Below, piece by piece: positions 1-6,566 of a stretch of DNA of 15,157 nucleotides (position 1 is its first letter; every line of letters starts with the position of its first letter). The translations under genes were made by a program, and so were the position numbers. Source of the stretch: Chitinophaga pinensis (GTDB taxonomy: Bacteria > Bacteroidota > Bacteroidia > Flavobacteriales_D > Crocinitomicaceae); contig CAMBRH010000050.1 in the NCBI GenBank assembly GCA_945870115.1, forward strand, positions 1 through 15,157, given 5' to 3'. The notes under the pieces were generated by a model. The model was given only the letters and a program-made list of their open reading frames with translations. It made no database searches and was not told the origin of the DNA.

Positions 1-109
1 CTTCTTTACCGTTTTCAGATTCATGAAATTCATAATCTTCAAATTAAAGAATCTCTCTTAAAGCTCTCCTAATACTGCGTTCGTCGTATATGACTAAAAT
101 TTTACTCAT
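1..109 (-). pseudogene. 5' end of NtrC/AtoC-type response regulator gene, interrupted by a stop at codon 22
   Basis: Reading the minus strand from the ATG at 109-107 gives MSKILVIYDERSIRRALREIL, then TAA (46-44), then in the same frame FEDYEFHESENGKE to the window edge. This is the first beta strand, first helix and second strand of a response-regulator receiver domain, of the kind found at the N-terminus of sigma-54-activator regulators in Bacteroidota. The usual opening of these proteins is VIDDE, so Y8 replaces the first residue of the acidic pair that binds Mg2+, and the stop stands where Glu is usual. Both changes fit a single G-to-T on the coding strand (GAC to TAC at 88-86, GAA to TAA at 46-44). 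No in-frame ATG, GTG or TTG follows the stop within the window, so no restart is visible. The rest of the gene lies outside. It may be a recent pseudogene or a sequence error near a contig end. The family call is firm for the receiver domain and less so for the NtrC subtype. Confidence 0.7.
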
Positions 110-129
110 TTTTTAATTCTATTTTTTTA

Positions 130-137
130 CAAATATA
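130..137 (-). promoter_or_regulatory. Flavobacterial -7 element for the response regulator gene
   Basis: On the minus strand the sequence is TATATTTG, a full match to the Bacteroidota sigma-ABfrA consensus TAnnTTTG. It lies about 20 bases upstream of the ATG at 109, which implies a short leader. No good TTG -33 element is seen at the usual spacing. The promoter looks intact although the gene it serves is interrupted. Confidence 0.5.
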
Positions 138-153
138 TAAAAATAAAGGCAAT

Positions 154-186
154 AAAAAAGAGCCTTTCTTAACTAAGAAAAGCTCT
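154..186 (-). terminator. Hairpin plus U-tract (intrinsic terminator, minus direction)
   Basis: AGAGC (159-163) pairs with GCTCT (182-186) and TTTCTTA (165-171) with TAAGAAA (174-180), with one C/A mismatch. On the minus strand the stem is followed by five U (158-154). It lies between two divergent genes, so no annotated gene reads into it on the minus strand. Either it ends a small unannotated RNA made from about 190-260, or it is an attenuator upstream of the regulator gene. Confidence 0.55.
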
Positions 187-195
187 AATTTTTAT

Positions 196-257
196 TAACC
201 TGTAGATGTTAATAATTGATCCGTTGATGGTATAACGCAAGTTTCATACCAAGGTTA
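196..257. other. Foldable intergenic segment, possible structured RNA
   Basis: TAACCT (196-201) is complementary to AGGTTA (252-257) and could close a domain of about 62 nt. Inside it GGTAT (229-233) pairs with ATACC (246-250), continued by AAC/GTT around a GCAA tetraloop (237-240) when read on the plus strand. Read on the minus strand the same stems form, and the segment would be followed by the terminator hairpin at 159-186. I recognise no known tRNA, riboswitch, SRP RNA, 6S RNA or tmRNA here, and no perfect promoter drives it; the best minus-strand candidate, TAACCTTG at 257-250, has one mismatch and overlaps the stem. Confidence 0.25.
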
Positions 258-295
258 CATTTTTTAAGAAATAAAATTAGTTATGATAAAAATAA

Positions 296-327
296 TTTTG
301 AAATTTCTAGAATAACTGCTATCTTTG
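296..327 (+). promoter_or_regulatory. Complete flavobacterial promoter (-33 and -7) of the BatA-like gene
   Basis: TTTTG at 296-300, a 19-base spacer and TATCTTTG at 320-327 match the TTTG-N19-TAnnTTTG promoter of Bacteroidota exactly. The -7 element ends four bases before the ATG at 332-334, so transcription is expected to start at or next to the first base of the start codon. Confidence 0.7.
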
Positions 328-331
328 GGAC

Positions 332-2383
332 ATGAAATTTGAATATCCGCAGTTTTTTTATGCATTTTTTTTAGTGATAATTCCAATAATTATTCATCTT
401 TTCAATTTTAGAAAATACAAAACACTTCATTTTTCAAGTTTATTGTTCATAAAGCAAATAAATGAAGAAACTAAATCAACTCAAAAATTAAAGCATTTAT
501 TGGTACTAATTTCTAGAATTTTAGCAATTTCAGCCTTGATTTTTGCTTTTGCTCAGCCATATCTTCCTGTAAATGACGAAACAAAAGGAGGTTATCCTTT
601 CATTGGAATATATGTTGACAACTCATTTTCAATGTCTATGAAAGGTTCGGAAGGAGAATTACTTTCAATGGCGAAGGAAAAAGCGCGAACAATAATCGAA
701 AAATCTTCACCAGATACACGATTCATGCTTTTGACAAATAATTTTGAGGGATTTGAGCAACGATTGACAACAAAAAGTGAAGCATTAGAAAGAATTGACA
801 AAATTGAACTTTCTCCTTTAACTCGAAATTTGGACGAGGTAATTTCTTGGATGAAAGATGGTATTTCTGAAGAAATTGTTCAAGAAAAAAGTTTAAGTTC
901 AAAACAATTTATTCTTTTAAGTGATTTTCAAGAAAAAACAGCTCGCTTTGAAAAATTGGAAGCAGATAAAGAAATTTTTTTCTATCCAATTCAACTTTTA
1001 GCTCAAAGTATGTCAAATGTATCTGTTGATTCAATTTGGTTTTCAGATCCGAATTTCAAAATAGGAATTAACAACGAATTAAATGTTAAAGTTCATAATT
1101 TCAGTGTTCTAGACCTCGTAAATTCAGAGCTTCAATTAGAGGTTAATGAAACAAAACGAAATGTTTTTGTTGATTTAAAAGCGAATGAATCACAAATTGT
1201 TAAAATCAATTATTCAGATTTAAAATCAGGAATCAAAAAAGGATTATTAAGAATCAATGATCGACAAATGCATTTTGATGACGATTATTATTTTTCCTAT
1301 TTAGTAAAAGAAAAGTCAAATGTCTTAATTGTTAATGGAGAAAATTCTGTTTCAAATGTCGCAATCGTTTATGGTCTAGATGATTATTATAAAACCAGTT
1401 CAATTAATCAAAATTCTTTCACTGAAAATGTTTTGGAAGAAAAAGATTTATTAATTATGAATGGCTGGAACGATATTTCATCAGCTGCTCAAGAACTAAT
1501 TTCAGACTTTTGTAAAAATGGAGGAACAATTGCTTTTTTTCCAGGTGAAAAATTAGATTTACAATCAGTAAATAGTTTTTTATCTAAAATTAACGCACCA
1601 AGATTTGAGGGAATGTTAAATTCTGGAACAAAAATTCAAACAATTAATTATCAAGACCCATTTTTTCAGGGAATGTTTGAGAAAAAACCAGATAAATTAA
1701 ATTTACCTGCTCAATCAAAAGCGTATCGCCTGTCTGGAAAAAACACTTATGAATTAATCAAAATGCAAAATGGTTCGCCACTATTTGTTCGCTCAAATTC
1801 AAAAAAATCAGCCTATATTTTTGCCAGTTCATTAACTGAAAACTTTGGTAATTTCACCTCAAATGCACTTTTTTCTTCTATTTTATTAAGAATAGCAGAA
1901 TCTAGTCAGCGCCGATATCCAATAAGTTTAACGATTGGAAGTGAAGTTAAATTTCCAATTTTTTCTGTTCCACAAATTGAAGAACCATTAAAAATAAAAT
2001 CTGCAACTAAAGGTGACGAAAAATTTGACTTTATTCCTCAAATTGAAATAACAAATGATCTTACAGAAATCTCTATAAATAAGAGTTCAATAAATTCTGA
2101 TTTAAAATCTGGATTTTATGAAATATTCAAAGGTAAAACTATTGGATTCATGGCGTTAAATTATAATAGATTAGAATCAGACGTGAAAACGCTGTCGCAA
2201 ACTGAAATTGAATCTAATTTCTCTTTAAAAGGAATAAAAAATGTGAGTTTTTCAAGTCTATCCAACGAAAGTGAAGGAGCATTAATAAAAATTGAAAAAC
2301 CGAAAGAATATTGGAGAATATTTTTAGTATTAGCAATCTTTTTTCTTTTAGTTGAAATGGCTTTTTTGAAATGGCTTAAGTAA
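332..2383 (+). CDS. BatA domain / VWA-type membrane protein
   Basis: The 683-residue protein is predicted to be anchored in the inner membrane at both ends. Residues 1-77 are a typical BatA N-terminal domain: a short helix, a hydrophobic segment at about 9-24, the HLFNFRKYK stretch and a second hydrophobic segment at about 56-76. A VWA domain follows (about 90-225). Its metal-binding MIDAS motif is D96-x-S98-x-S100, with a further Asp at 198 in LLSDF. Residues 230-325 are beta-rich, and 328-430 resemble the Rossmann/GATase-like segment found in long BatA relatives (VLIVNGE, LLIMNGW, GGTIAFFPG). A final hydrophobic helix lies at about 664-680. The start fits the family and sits directly behind a strong promoter. 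Bat proteins are linked to aerotolerance and envelope stress, but no batB, batC, batD or MoxR ATPase gene is nearby, so the role is unknown. It may share a transcript with the gene at 2514, 130 bp downstream. Confidence 0.85.
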   Translation: MKFEYPQFFYAFFLVIIPIIIHLFNFRKYKTLHFSSLLFIKQINEETKSTQKLKHLLVLISRILAISALIFAFAQPYLPVNDETKGGYPFIGIYVDNSFSMSMKGSEGELLSMAKEKARTIIEKSSPDTRFMLLTNNFEGFEQRLTTKSEALERIDKIELSPLTRNLDEVISWMKDGISEEIVQEKSLSSKQFILLSDFQEKTARFEKLEADKEIFFYPIQLLAQSMSNVSVDSIWFSDPNFKIGINNELNVKVHNFSVLDLVNSELQLEVNETKRNVFVDLKANESQIVKINYSDLKSGIKKGLLRINDRQMHFDDDYYFSYLVKEKSNVLIVNGENSVSNVAIVYGLDDYYKTSSINQNSFTENVLEEKDLLIMNGWNDISSAAQELISDFCKNGGTIAFFPGEKLDLQSVNSFLSKINAPRFEGMLNSGTKIQTINYQDPFFQGMFEKKPDKLNLPAQSKAYRLSGKNTYELIKMQNGSPLFVRSNSKKSAYIFASSLTENFGNFTSNALFSSILLRIAESSQRRYPISLTIGSEVKFPIFSVPQIEEPLKIKSATKGDEKFDFIPQIEITNDLTEISINKSSINSDLKSGFYEIFKGKTIGFMALNYNRLESDVKTLSQTEIESNFSLKGIKNVSFSSLSNESEGALIKIEKPKEYWRIFLVLAIFFLLVEMAFLKWLK

Positions 2384-2433
2384 ATGAAAAATTAAGGATA
2401 AAAAGTGAAAAATAAAAAATGAAGAATTATAGG
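2384..2433 (+). repeat. Three imperfect copies of a short A-rich unit after the BatA-like gene
   Basis: Units beginning ATGAAAAATTAAGG (2384), GTGAAAAATAAAA (2405) and ATGAAGAATTATAGG (2419) follow the stop codon directly. They are degenerate, and may be simple drift of an A-rich spacer rather than a true repeat family. Confidence 0.3.
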
Positions 2434-2513
2434 TTTTTCCATTTCTTTTAAAAATAAAAACTCTCAGTTAACTCTGCGATAAAATTTGCAGACTTAACAT
2501 TTAAGTAAATAAT

Positions 2514-3776
2514 ATGAAAATTCTAATAAAATCTGCAAAAATAATTGACTCCTCTTCAACTTGGAATGCAAAAACAGTCGATCTTTTAATTGAAAATGGA
2601 ATCATTTCTGAGATGTCTGAATATATTGATTTAAAAGGAGATACTATTGAAATTAAAGAAGAAAATTTGATTTTATCCCTTGGTTGGGTTGATTTAAAAG
2701 CAAATTTTTGTGACCCAGGATTTGAGCACAAGGAAACTATTGAAACTGGACTTCAAGCAGCATCATTCGGAGGTTTTACTCATGTTGCTATACTTCCCTC
2801 AACAAATCCAGTAATAGATGGAAAGTCGCAAATTGAATATTTACTTCGAAAATCAGAAAATCAAGTTACAAGTTTACATGTAATTGGAGCGATTACCGAA
2901 AAATTAAAAGGTGAAAATTTAGCTGAACTTTATGACATGAAACAGGCTGGAGCAGTATTTTTCTCCGATGATGAAAACGTATTATCAGCAGGATTAGCTT
3001 ATAGAGCTTTACTTTATACTAAAAATTTCAATGGGAAAATTTGCTTATTTTCTAGAGATAATTCAATGGCAAATGGGGGAATGGTAAATGAAGGAGAGGC
3101 TTCAATAAAAACCGGATTAAAAGCTGATCCAAATGTTGCAGAAACCATTCATGTTGAACGTAATTTAAGTTTACTTGAATACACTGAAGGAAATTTACAT
3201 TTAACGGGAATATCTTGCCAAGAATCGATAAATCTAATCAAAATAGCTAAAGAAAAAGGCTTAAATGTTACAGCTGACGTACATCTTGAAAATTTATTAT
3301 TTACCGAAAAAAATGTCTTAGATTTCAATCAAAATTATAAAGTATTACCCGTTTTAAGAAAAGAAAGTGATAGACTTGCTTTGATAGAGGCAGTTAAAAC
3401 AGGAATAATAGATTCAATTGTTACAAACCACCATCCACATGATGAAGAAGAAAAAGAATTAGAATTTGATAATGCCTCTTTTGGAAATTTAAATTTACAA
3501 ACTGCTTTTGTTTCCTTATTTGCAAAAAATGATTTTAATTTAGATGAATTAATTGAAATTTTTTCAAAGAAAAATAGAGCAATATTAAATTTAGAAATTC
3601 CTTCAATTGAAATTGGACAAAAAGCTGATTTAACGGTTTTTAGTACCTCGAAAAAATGGAAATTCACCTCCGAAACCATACTTTCAAAAACAAAAAACAC
3701 TCCCTTTTTAGACAAAGAATTTACTGGAAAGGTTGTTTGTGTTGTAAATAATGGTAAATTAGCAATCGTTGACTGA
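2514..3776 (+). CDS. Dihydroorotase homologue with all metal ligands replaced (pseudo-dihydroorotase)
   Basis: At 420 residues it matches the length and fold order of dihydroorotases of the multifunctional-complex type (amidohydrolase superfamily): a small beta domain (1-55 and about 365-420) around a TIM barrel. Landmarks are recognisable: PSTNPVIDG (95-103), FFSDDEN (149-155), NEGEASIKTGL (192-202) and TNHHPHD (304-310). The catalytic residues are missing. The usual D-x-H-x-H is D60-L-K62-A-N64. The next metal His, usually in an HxED context, is F179 (FSRD). The His usual near 232 is Gly, and the active-site Asp of the TDHAPH motif is N305. I infer it cannot bind the zinc pair or convert carbamoyl-aspartate to dihydroorotate. 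Flavobacteria carry similar genes next to BatA genes, as I recall, usually annotated dihydroorotase. In Pseudomonas an inactive homologue (PyrC') serves as a structural partner of aspartate transcarbamoylase, which is one possible role here. The methyltransferase follows after 44 bp on the same strand. Confidence 0.85.
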   Translation: MKILIKSAKIIDSSSTWNAKTVDLLIENGIISEMSEYIDLKGDTIEIKEENLILSLGWVDLKANFCDPGFEHKETIETGLQAASFGGFTHVAILPSTNPVIDGKSQIEYLLRKSENQVTSLHVIGAITEKLKGENLAELYDMKQAGAVFFSDDENVLSAGLAYRALLYTKNFNGKICLFSRDNSMANGGMVNEGEASIKTGLKADPNVAETIHVERNLSLLEYTEGNLHLTGISCQESINLIKIAKEKGLNVTADVHLENLLFTEKNVLDFNQNYKVLPVLRKESDRLALIEAVKTGIIDSIVTNHHPHDEEEKELEFDNASFGNLNLQTAFVSLFAKNDFNLDELIEIFSKKNRAILNLEIPSIEIGQKADLTVFSTSKKWKFTSETILSKTKNTPFLDKEFTGKVVCVVNNGKLAIVD

Positions 3777-3820
3777 AAAAAAACTAATAAAAAACATATT
3801 GAGCATAAAATTTTAAACCT

Positions 3821-4384
3821 ATGACCACTAAAAAATCTTTTTTAAAACAATTCTGGCAAGAGAAAAAAATGGTTGGAGCAATGAGTCCAAGTTCAAAGTT
3901 TTTGGCGCATAAAATGTTGAAAAATATCGATTTCAAAAAAGCAAAATTAATTGTTGAATTAGGTCCTGGAAATGGAGTTTTCACAAAAAAAATTCTTGAA
4001 AAATTAAATCCTGATGCTAAATTAATTGTTTTTGAATTAAACGATGACTTTTATAATTTGCTTAAGAATGAAATAAATGATCAAAGAATGATTCTAATTC
4101 ATGATAGTGCAGAAAAAATTGCTGAATTTGTTAAAAAAGAGGGATTTTTATTCGCAGATTATGTAGTTTCGTCTTTACCTTTAGCAAATTTCCCAAAAAA
4201 ATTACAAGAAACAATTTTGAAAGAATCATATGATATTTTAAAAAATCACGGCAAATATGTTCAGTTTCAATATTCTTTGCTTTCAAAGAAAAATTTAGAA
4301 GCACAATTTAACACCATTCACGTTTCATTTACACCTTTAAATTTCCCTCCCGCTTTTGTTTATACGTGCTTGAAAGAAAAATGA
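3821..4384 (+). CDS. PmtA-like class I SAM-dependent methyltransferase
   Basis: This 187-residue protein consists of a single Rossmann-type methyltransferase domain. The N-terminal GAMSPSSKFLA (19-29) is characteristic of the PmtA/KsgA-like group. SAM-binding motif I is VELGPGNG (45-52). E72 ends strand 2 and is expected to bind the ribose, D95 lies in the adenine-binding region, and VVSSLPLANFP (115-125) corresponds to the substrate-side motif of bacterial phospholipid N-methyltransferases of the Sinorhizobium type. There is no signal peptide or membrane helix, so it is cytosolic or peripheral at the membrane. Possible substrates are phosphatidylethanolamine or another aminolipid; an RNA or small-molecule substrate cannot be excluded. 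The 44-bp gap to the preceding gene suggests co-transcription. Its stop codon lies 8 bp from the stop codon of the opposing VWA gene, with no hairpin between. Confidence 0.75.
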   Translation: MTTKKSFLKQFWQEKKMVGAMSPSSKFLAHKMLKNIDFKKAKLIVELGPGNGVFTKKILEKLNPDAKLIVFELNDDFYNLLKNEINDQRMILIHDSAEKIAEFVKKEGFLFADYVVSSLPLANFPKKLQETILKESYDILKNHGKYVQFQYSLLSKKNLEAQFNTIHVSFTPLNFPPAFVYTCLKEK

Positions 4385-4392
4385 GAATTTCT

Positions 4393-6474
4393 TTAATAAT
4401 AGCCATTCCAACGTTTCAAAAACCACTCTAAGCCAAGTAAAACAATCAAAGCTAAAAGAATCCAAACGTAATCAATCAAATTGTCAAAGGAACTTTCTTC
4501 AAAAGATAAAGAAGTAATATCTTCTCGATTTTGAATCGTTTTGATTAATTTATTGTTGTCTTCCAATTTATAAAATTTGCCTTTTGAATTTTCTGAGATT
4601 TGTTTCAATAGATCGTGATTTGCTCTTGTATCTAATTTTTCAATTTCGATATTTTCAACAACAAAATTCCCTGATTTTGAATATTTTTTCCCTGCATGAC
4701 TTGTAAAAGCTGACCATTTATACGTTCCAGCTTTTAGTTTCCCCAATGGTAAAAGATATAAATTCCCATTCACTCCAAAATCTAATACTGATTTTTTACC
4801 ATTTTGATCCATTAAATTAAAATTGATTTTTGGCTTTGTAATCAATTCCATTGATTCATTGTAAAATTCTGCTTTTATCAAAATTTCATCACTAATGTTA
4901 AATCGTTTTGGTAAAGTAACTCTCAAATTTGATGAATTTTCTTTTTGAACTAAAAATTGATTTATCTTTTGAAAAAACTCATTAAACAAAATATGATTTT
5001 TAAATTTCAAATAGGATGAAAGCCTCCATTTCCAAATTCCTTCTCCTAAAAAAACACCATATTTTCTTTTATCAATTGAACCAAAATAAAACAAAGCATC
5101 TTTTTTATTGATATTTGCTAGTTTTTGATTTAAGAATAATTTATTTTGACTTCCTAATTTTGATGTGCCATAACGCACAAATACTGGTGGAAATTTGGGT
5201 AATTCTGTTTTCAATTCTTCACTGACCTCAAATAAATCAAAACCTTCGCTAAAAGTTGCTTGAACTTCGTCGGTTTGGCTTGTAGAATTAAAACTTAGGC
5301 CAATATTTAATTTTTGAGCAACAGTAGAATTTGTATTTGTTCCAACAAAATACAAAACAGGAATTTTTGATGCTAAAATTGCTTGATTTATATTGTCATT
5401 AAAAGCAATTCCTGGTTCATGCCAAATAATTAAATCAGTATTTTTTAGATTTTTATCCCATTTTTCAATCGTTTGAATATCAATTTGAACATTTTCATCT
5501 TGTTCTAAAACTGATTTAATTGCTGATAAATCTGGGTGCGGAGCTCCACTTAAAAGTAAAATTTTGTTCCTTGAGTCTAAAACTTCAACGTAAAAACTTC
5601 TTCTGTTATTCTTTAGGGTATATTCTCCGTCAACAGCCTTTATTTCTGCTGTATATTGTTGAAATCCAACGGTTTTCGCCTCCAACTCAAACAATACTTG
5701 TTTTGAATCATAAATTCCATCAGTATAACTGATTTGTTGACTTGCAACAGTTTTACCATTCGTTGAAATTGAAACGTTTACTGATTTTTTTCCAATTTTG
5801 AATGCTTCAATATCAATTTCAACAGGAAATTTATTTTTCAAAAATGCAATCTCATTGCTGATTACATCTTTTAGAACTTGATCTTTTTTAGAGATTGTAT
5901 CTCCAACTCCTAAAGTGAAAATAGGAGTGAGGGGGATTTTTGATGCGGCATAAACAGGGTTTTGCCCTTCATTATAATTTCCATCAGAAATCAAAATAAT
6001 TCCACCTATATTTCTATTATAATAGGAAGAGAAAATATCTTCAAAAGCTGATGAAATATTCGATTTTGTATCCTTTAGATCAATTTTCGAATTTTTTCGA
6101 AATGAGCTCCCTAAAATATAAGTAACTTTCTCATAAGAAGTATCAAATTTTTCATCAATTGATTTTTTGAAGGAATTTATTTGATTCAAAACTTTGGTAC
6201 TGTCTTTGTAATTTTTTAAGGAAACTGAGTTGTCAATCACCGTTATAAGGATGGGTTTTTCTGTCCTGATGTTTACAAATTCAAATAGAATTCCTAATAG
6301 TAAAAAGCCAAGAATACTTAATATTGAAAATCGACTGAAATAAATTATTCTTCTTTGAAATTTTGGTATCTCATTTAATTTTGAATCTTTTTTATAGAAA
6401 AACCAAGTTAATAATCCTGATAGAATAAAAACTGGAACTACATAAAAAAGTGATATTTCTGAAATAAAATTCAT
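4393..6474 (-). CDS. VWA domain membrane protein with N- and C-terminal anchors
   Basis: The protein has 693 residues. Two hydrophobic helices open it (about 7-27 and 44-66). A VWA domain follows (about 73-200) with an intact MIDAS core, D81-x-S83-x-S85, and a second Asp at 164 in LISDGNYNEG. Residues 205-300 are beta-rich. NKILLLSGAPHPD to about residue 400 looks like a Rossmann/GATase-like segment, and a C-terminal helix (about 666-684, VWILLALIVLLG) ends it. The architecture parallels the BatA-like protein at 332, but it lacks the BatA N-terminal signature, so the two are relatives rather than recent duplicates. VWA proteins of this form are common in flavobacteria and their function is unknown. 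The large domains between the anchors probably face the periplasm, by inference from the helix pattern. A terminator lies 12 bases upstream of its ATG, so expression needs readthrough or a promoter I do not recognise. Confidence 0.8.
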   Translation of the reverse strand: MNFISEISLFYVVPVFILSGLLTWFFYKKDSKLNEIPKFQRRIIYFSRFSILSILGFLLLGILFEFVNIRTEKPILITVIDNSVSLKNYKDSTKVLNQINSFKKSIDEKFDTSYEKVTYILGSSFRKNSKIDLKDTKSNISSAFEDIFSSYYNRNIGGIILISDGNYNEGQNPVYAASKIPLTPIFTLGVGDTISKKDQVLKDVISNEIAFLKNKFPVEIDIEAFKIGKKSVNVSISTNGKTVASQQISYTDGIYDSKQVLFELEAKTVGFQQYTAEIKAVDGEYTLKNNRRSFYVEVLDSRNKILLLSGAPHPDLSAIKSVLEQDENVQIDIQTIEKWDKNLKNTDLIIWHEPGIAFNDNINQAILASKIPVLYFVGTNTNSTVAQKLNIGLSFNSTSQTDEVQATFSEGFDLFEVSEELKTELPKFPPVFVRYGTSKLGSQNKLFLNQKLANINKKDALFYFGSIDKRKYGVFLGEGIWKWRLSSYLKFKNHILFNEFFQKINQFLVQKENSSNLRVTLPKRFNISDEILIKAEFYNESMELITKPKINFNLMDQNGKKSVLDFGVNGNLYLLPLGKLKAGTYKWSAFTSHAGKKYSKSGNFVVENIEIEKLDTRANHDLLKQISENSKGKFYKLEDNNKLIKTIQNREDITSLSFEESSFDNLIDYVWILLALIVLLGLEWFLKRWNGYY

Positions 6475-6485
6475 TATAATAAAAT

Positions 6486-6525
6486 AAAAAGGTCATCAAT
6501 TATTGGCAAATAATTTGATGACCTT
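6486..6525 (-). terminator. Intrinsic terminator after the DUF5606 gene
   Basis: On the minus strand AAGGTCATCA pairs perfectly with TGATGACCTT, extended by ATTATT/AATAAT around a TGCC loop with one bulged A. The stem occupies 6489-6525 and runs into TTTTTATTTT. It lies 41 bases after the stop of the DUF5606 gene and 11-15 bases before the ATG of the next gene on the same strand. Confidence 0.85.
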
Positions 6526-6566
6526 AAAAATTCGTCAATTTATTTAGAGATAAACTCTAATTTTTT

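Noticed and set aside
110..331. tRNA, tmRNA or SRP RNA in the left intergenic region
   Set aside because: No cloverleaf, T-arm motif, tmRNA tag or SRP core sequence could be found.
592..801. Minus-strand ORF of 69 codons inside the BatA-like gene
   Set aside because: It is antisense to a well-supported coding frame, has no recognisable features and no promoter.
3335..3715. Minus-strand ORF of 126 codons inside the dihydroorotase homologue
   Set aside because: Its Phe/Ser/Lys-rich composition is what an AT-rich antisense frame gives; the plus frame matches a known family.
332..6474. A BatABCDE aerotolerance operon
   Set aside because: Only two VWA-type proteins are present, on opposite strands and separated by unrelated genes; no BatC, BatD, BatE or MoxR gene is seen.
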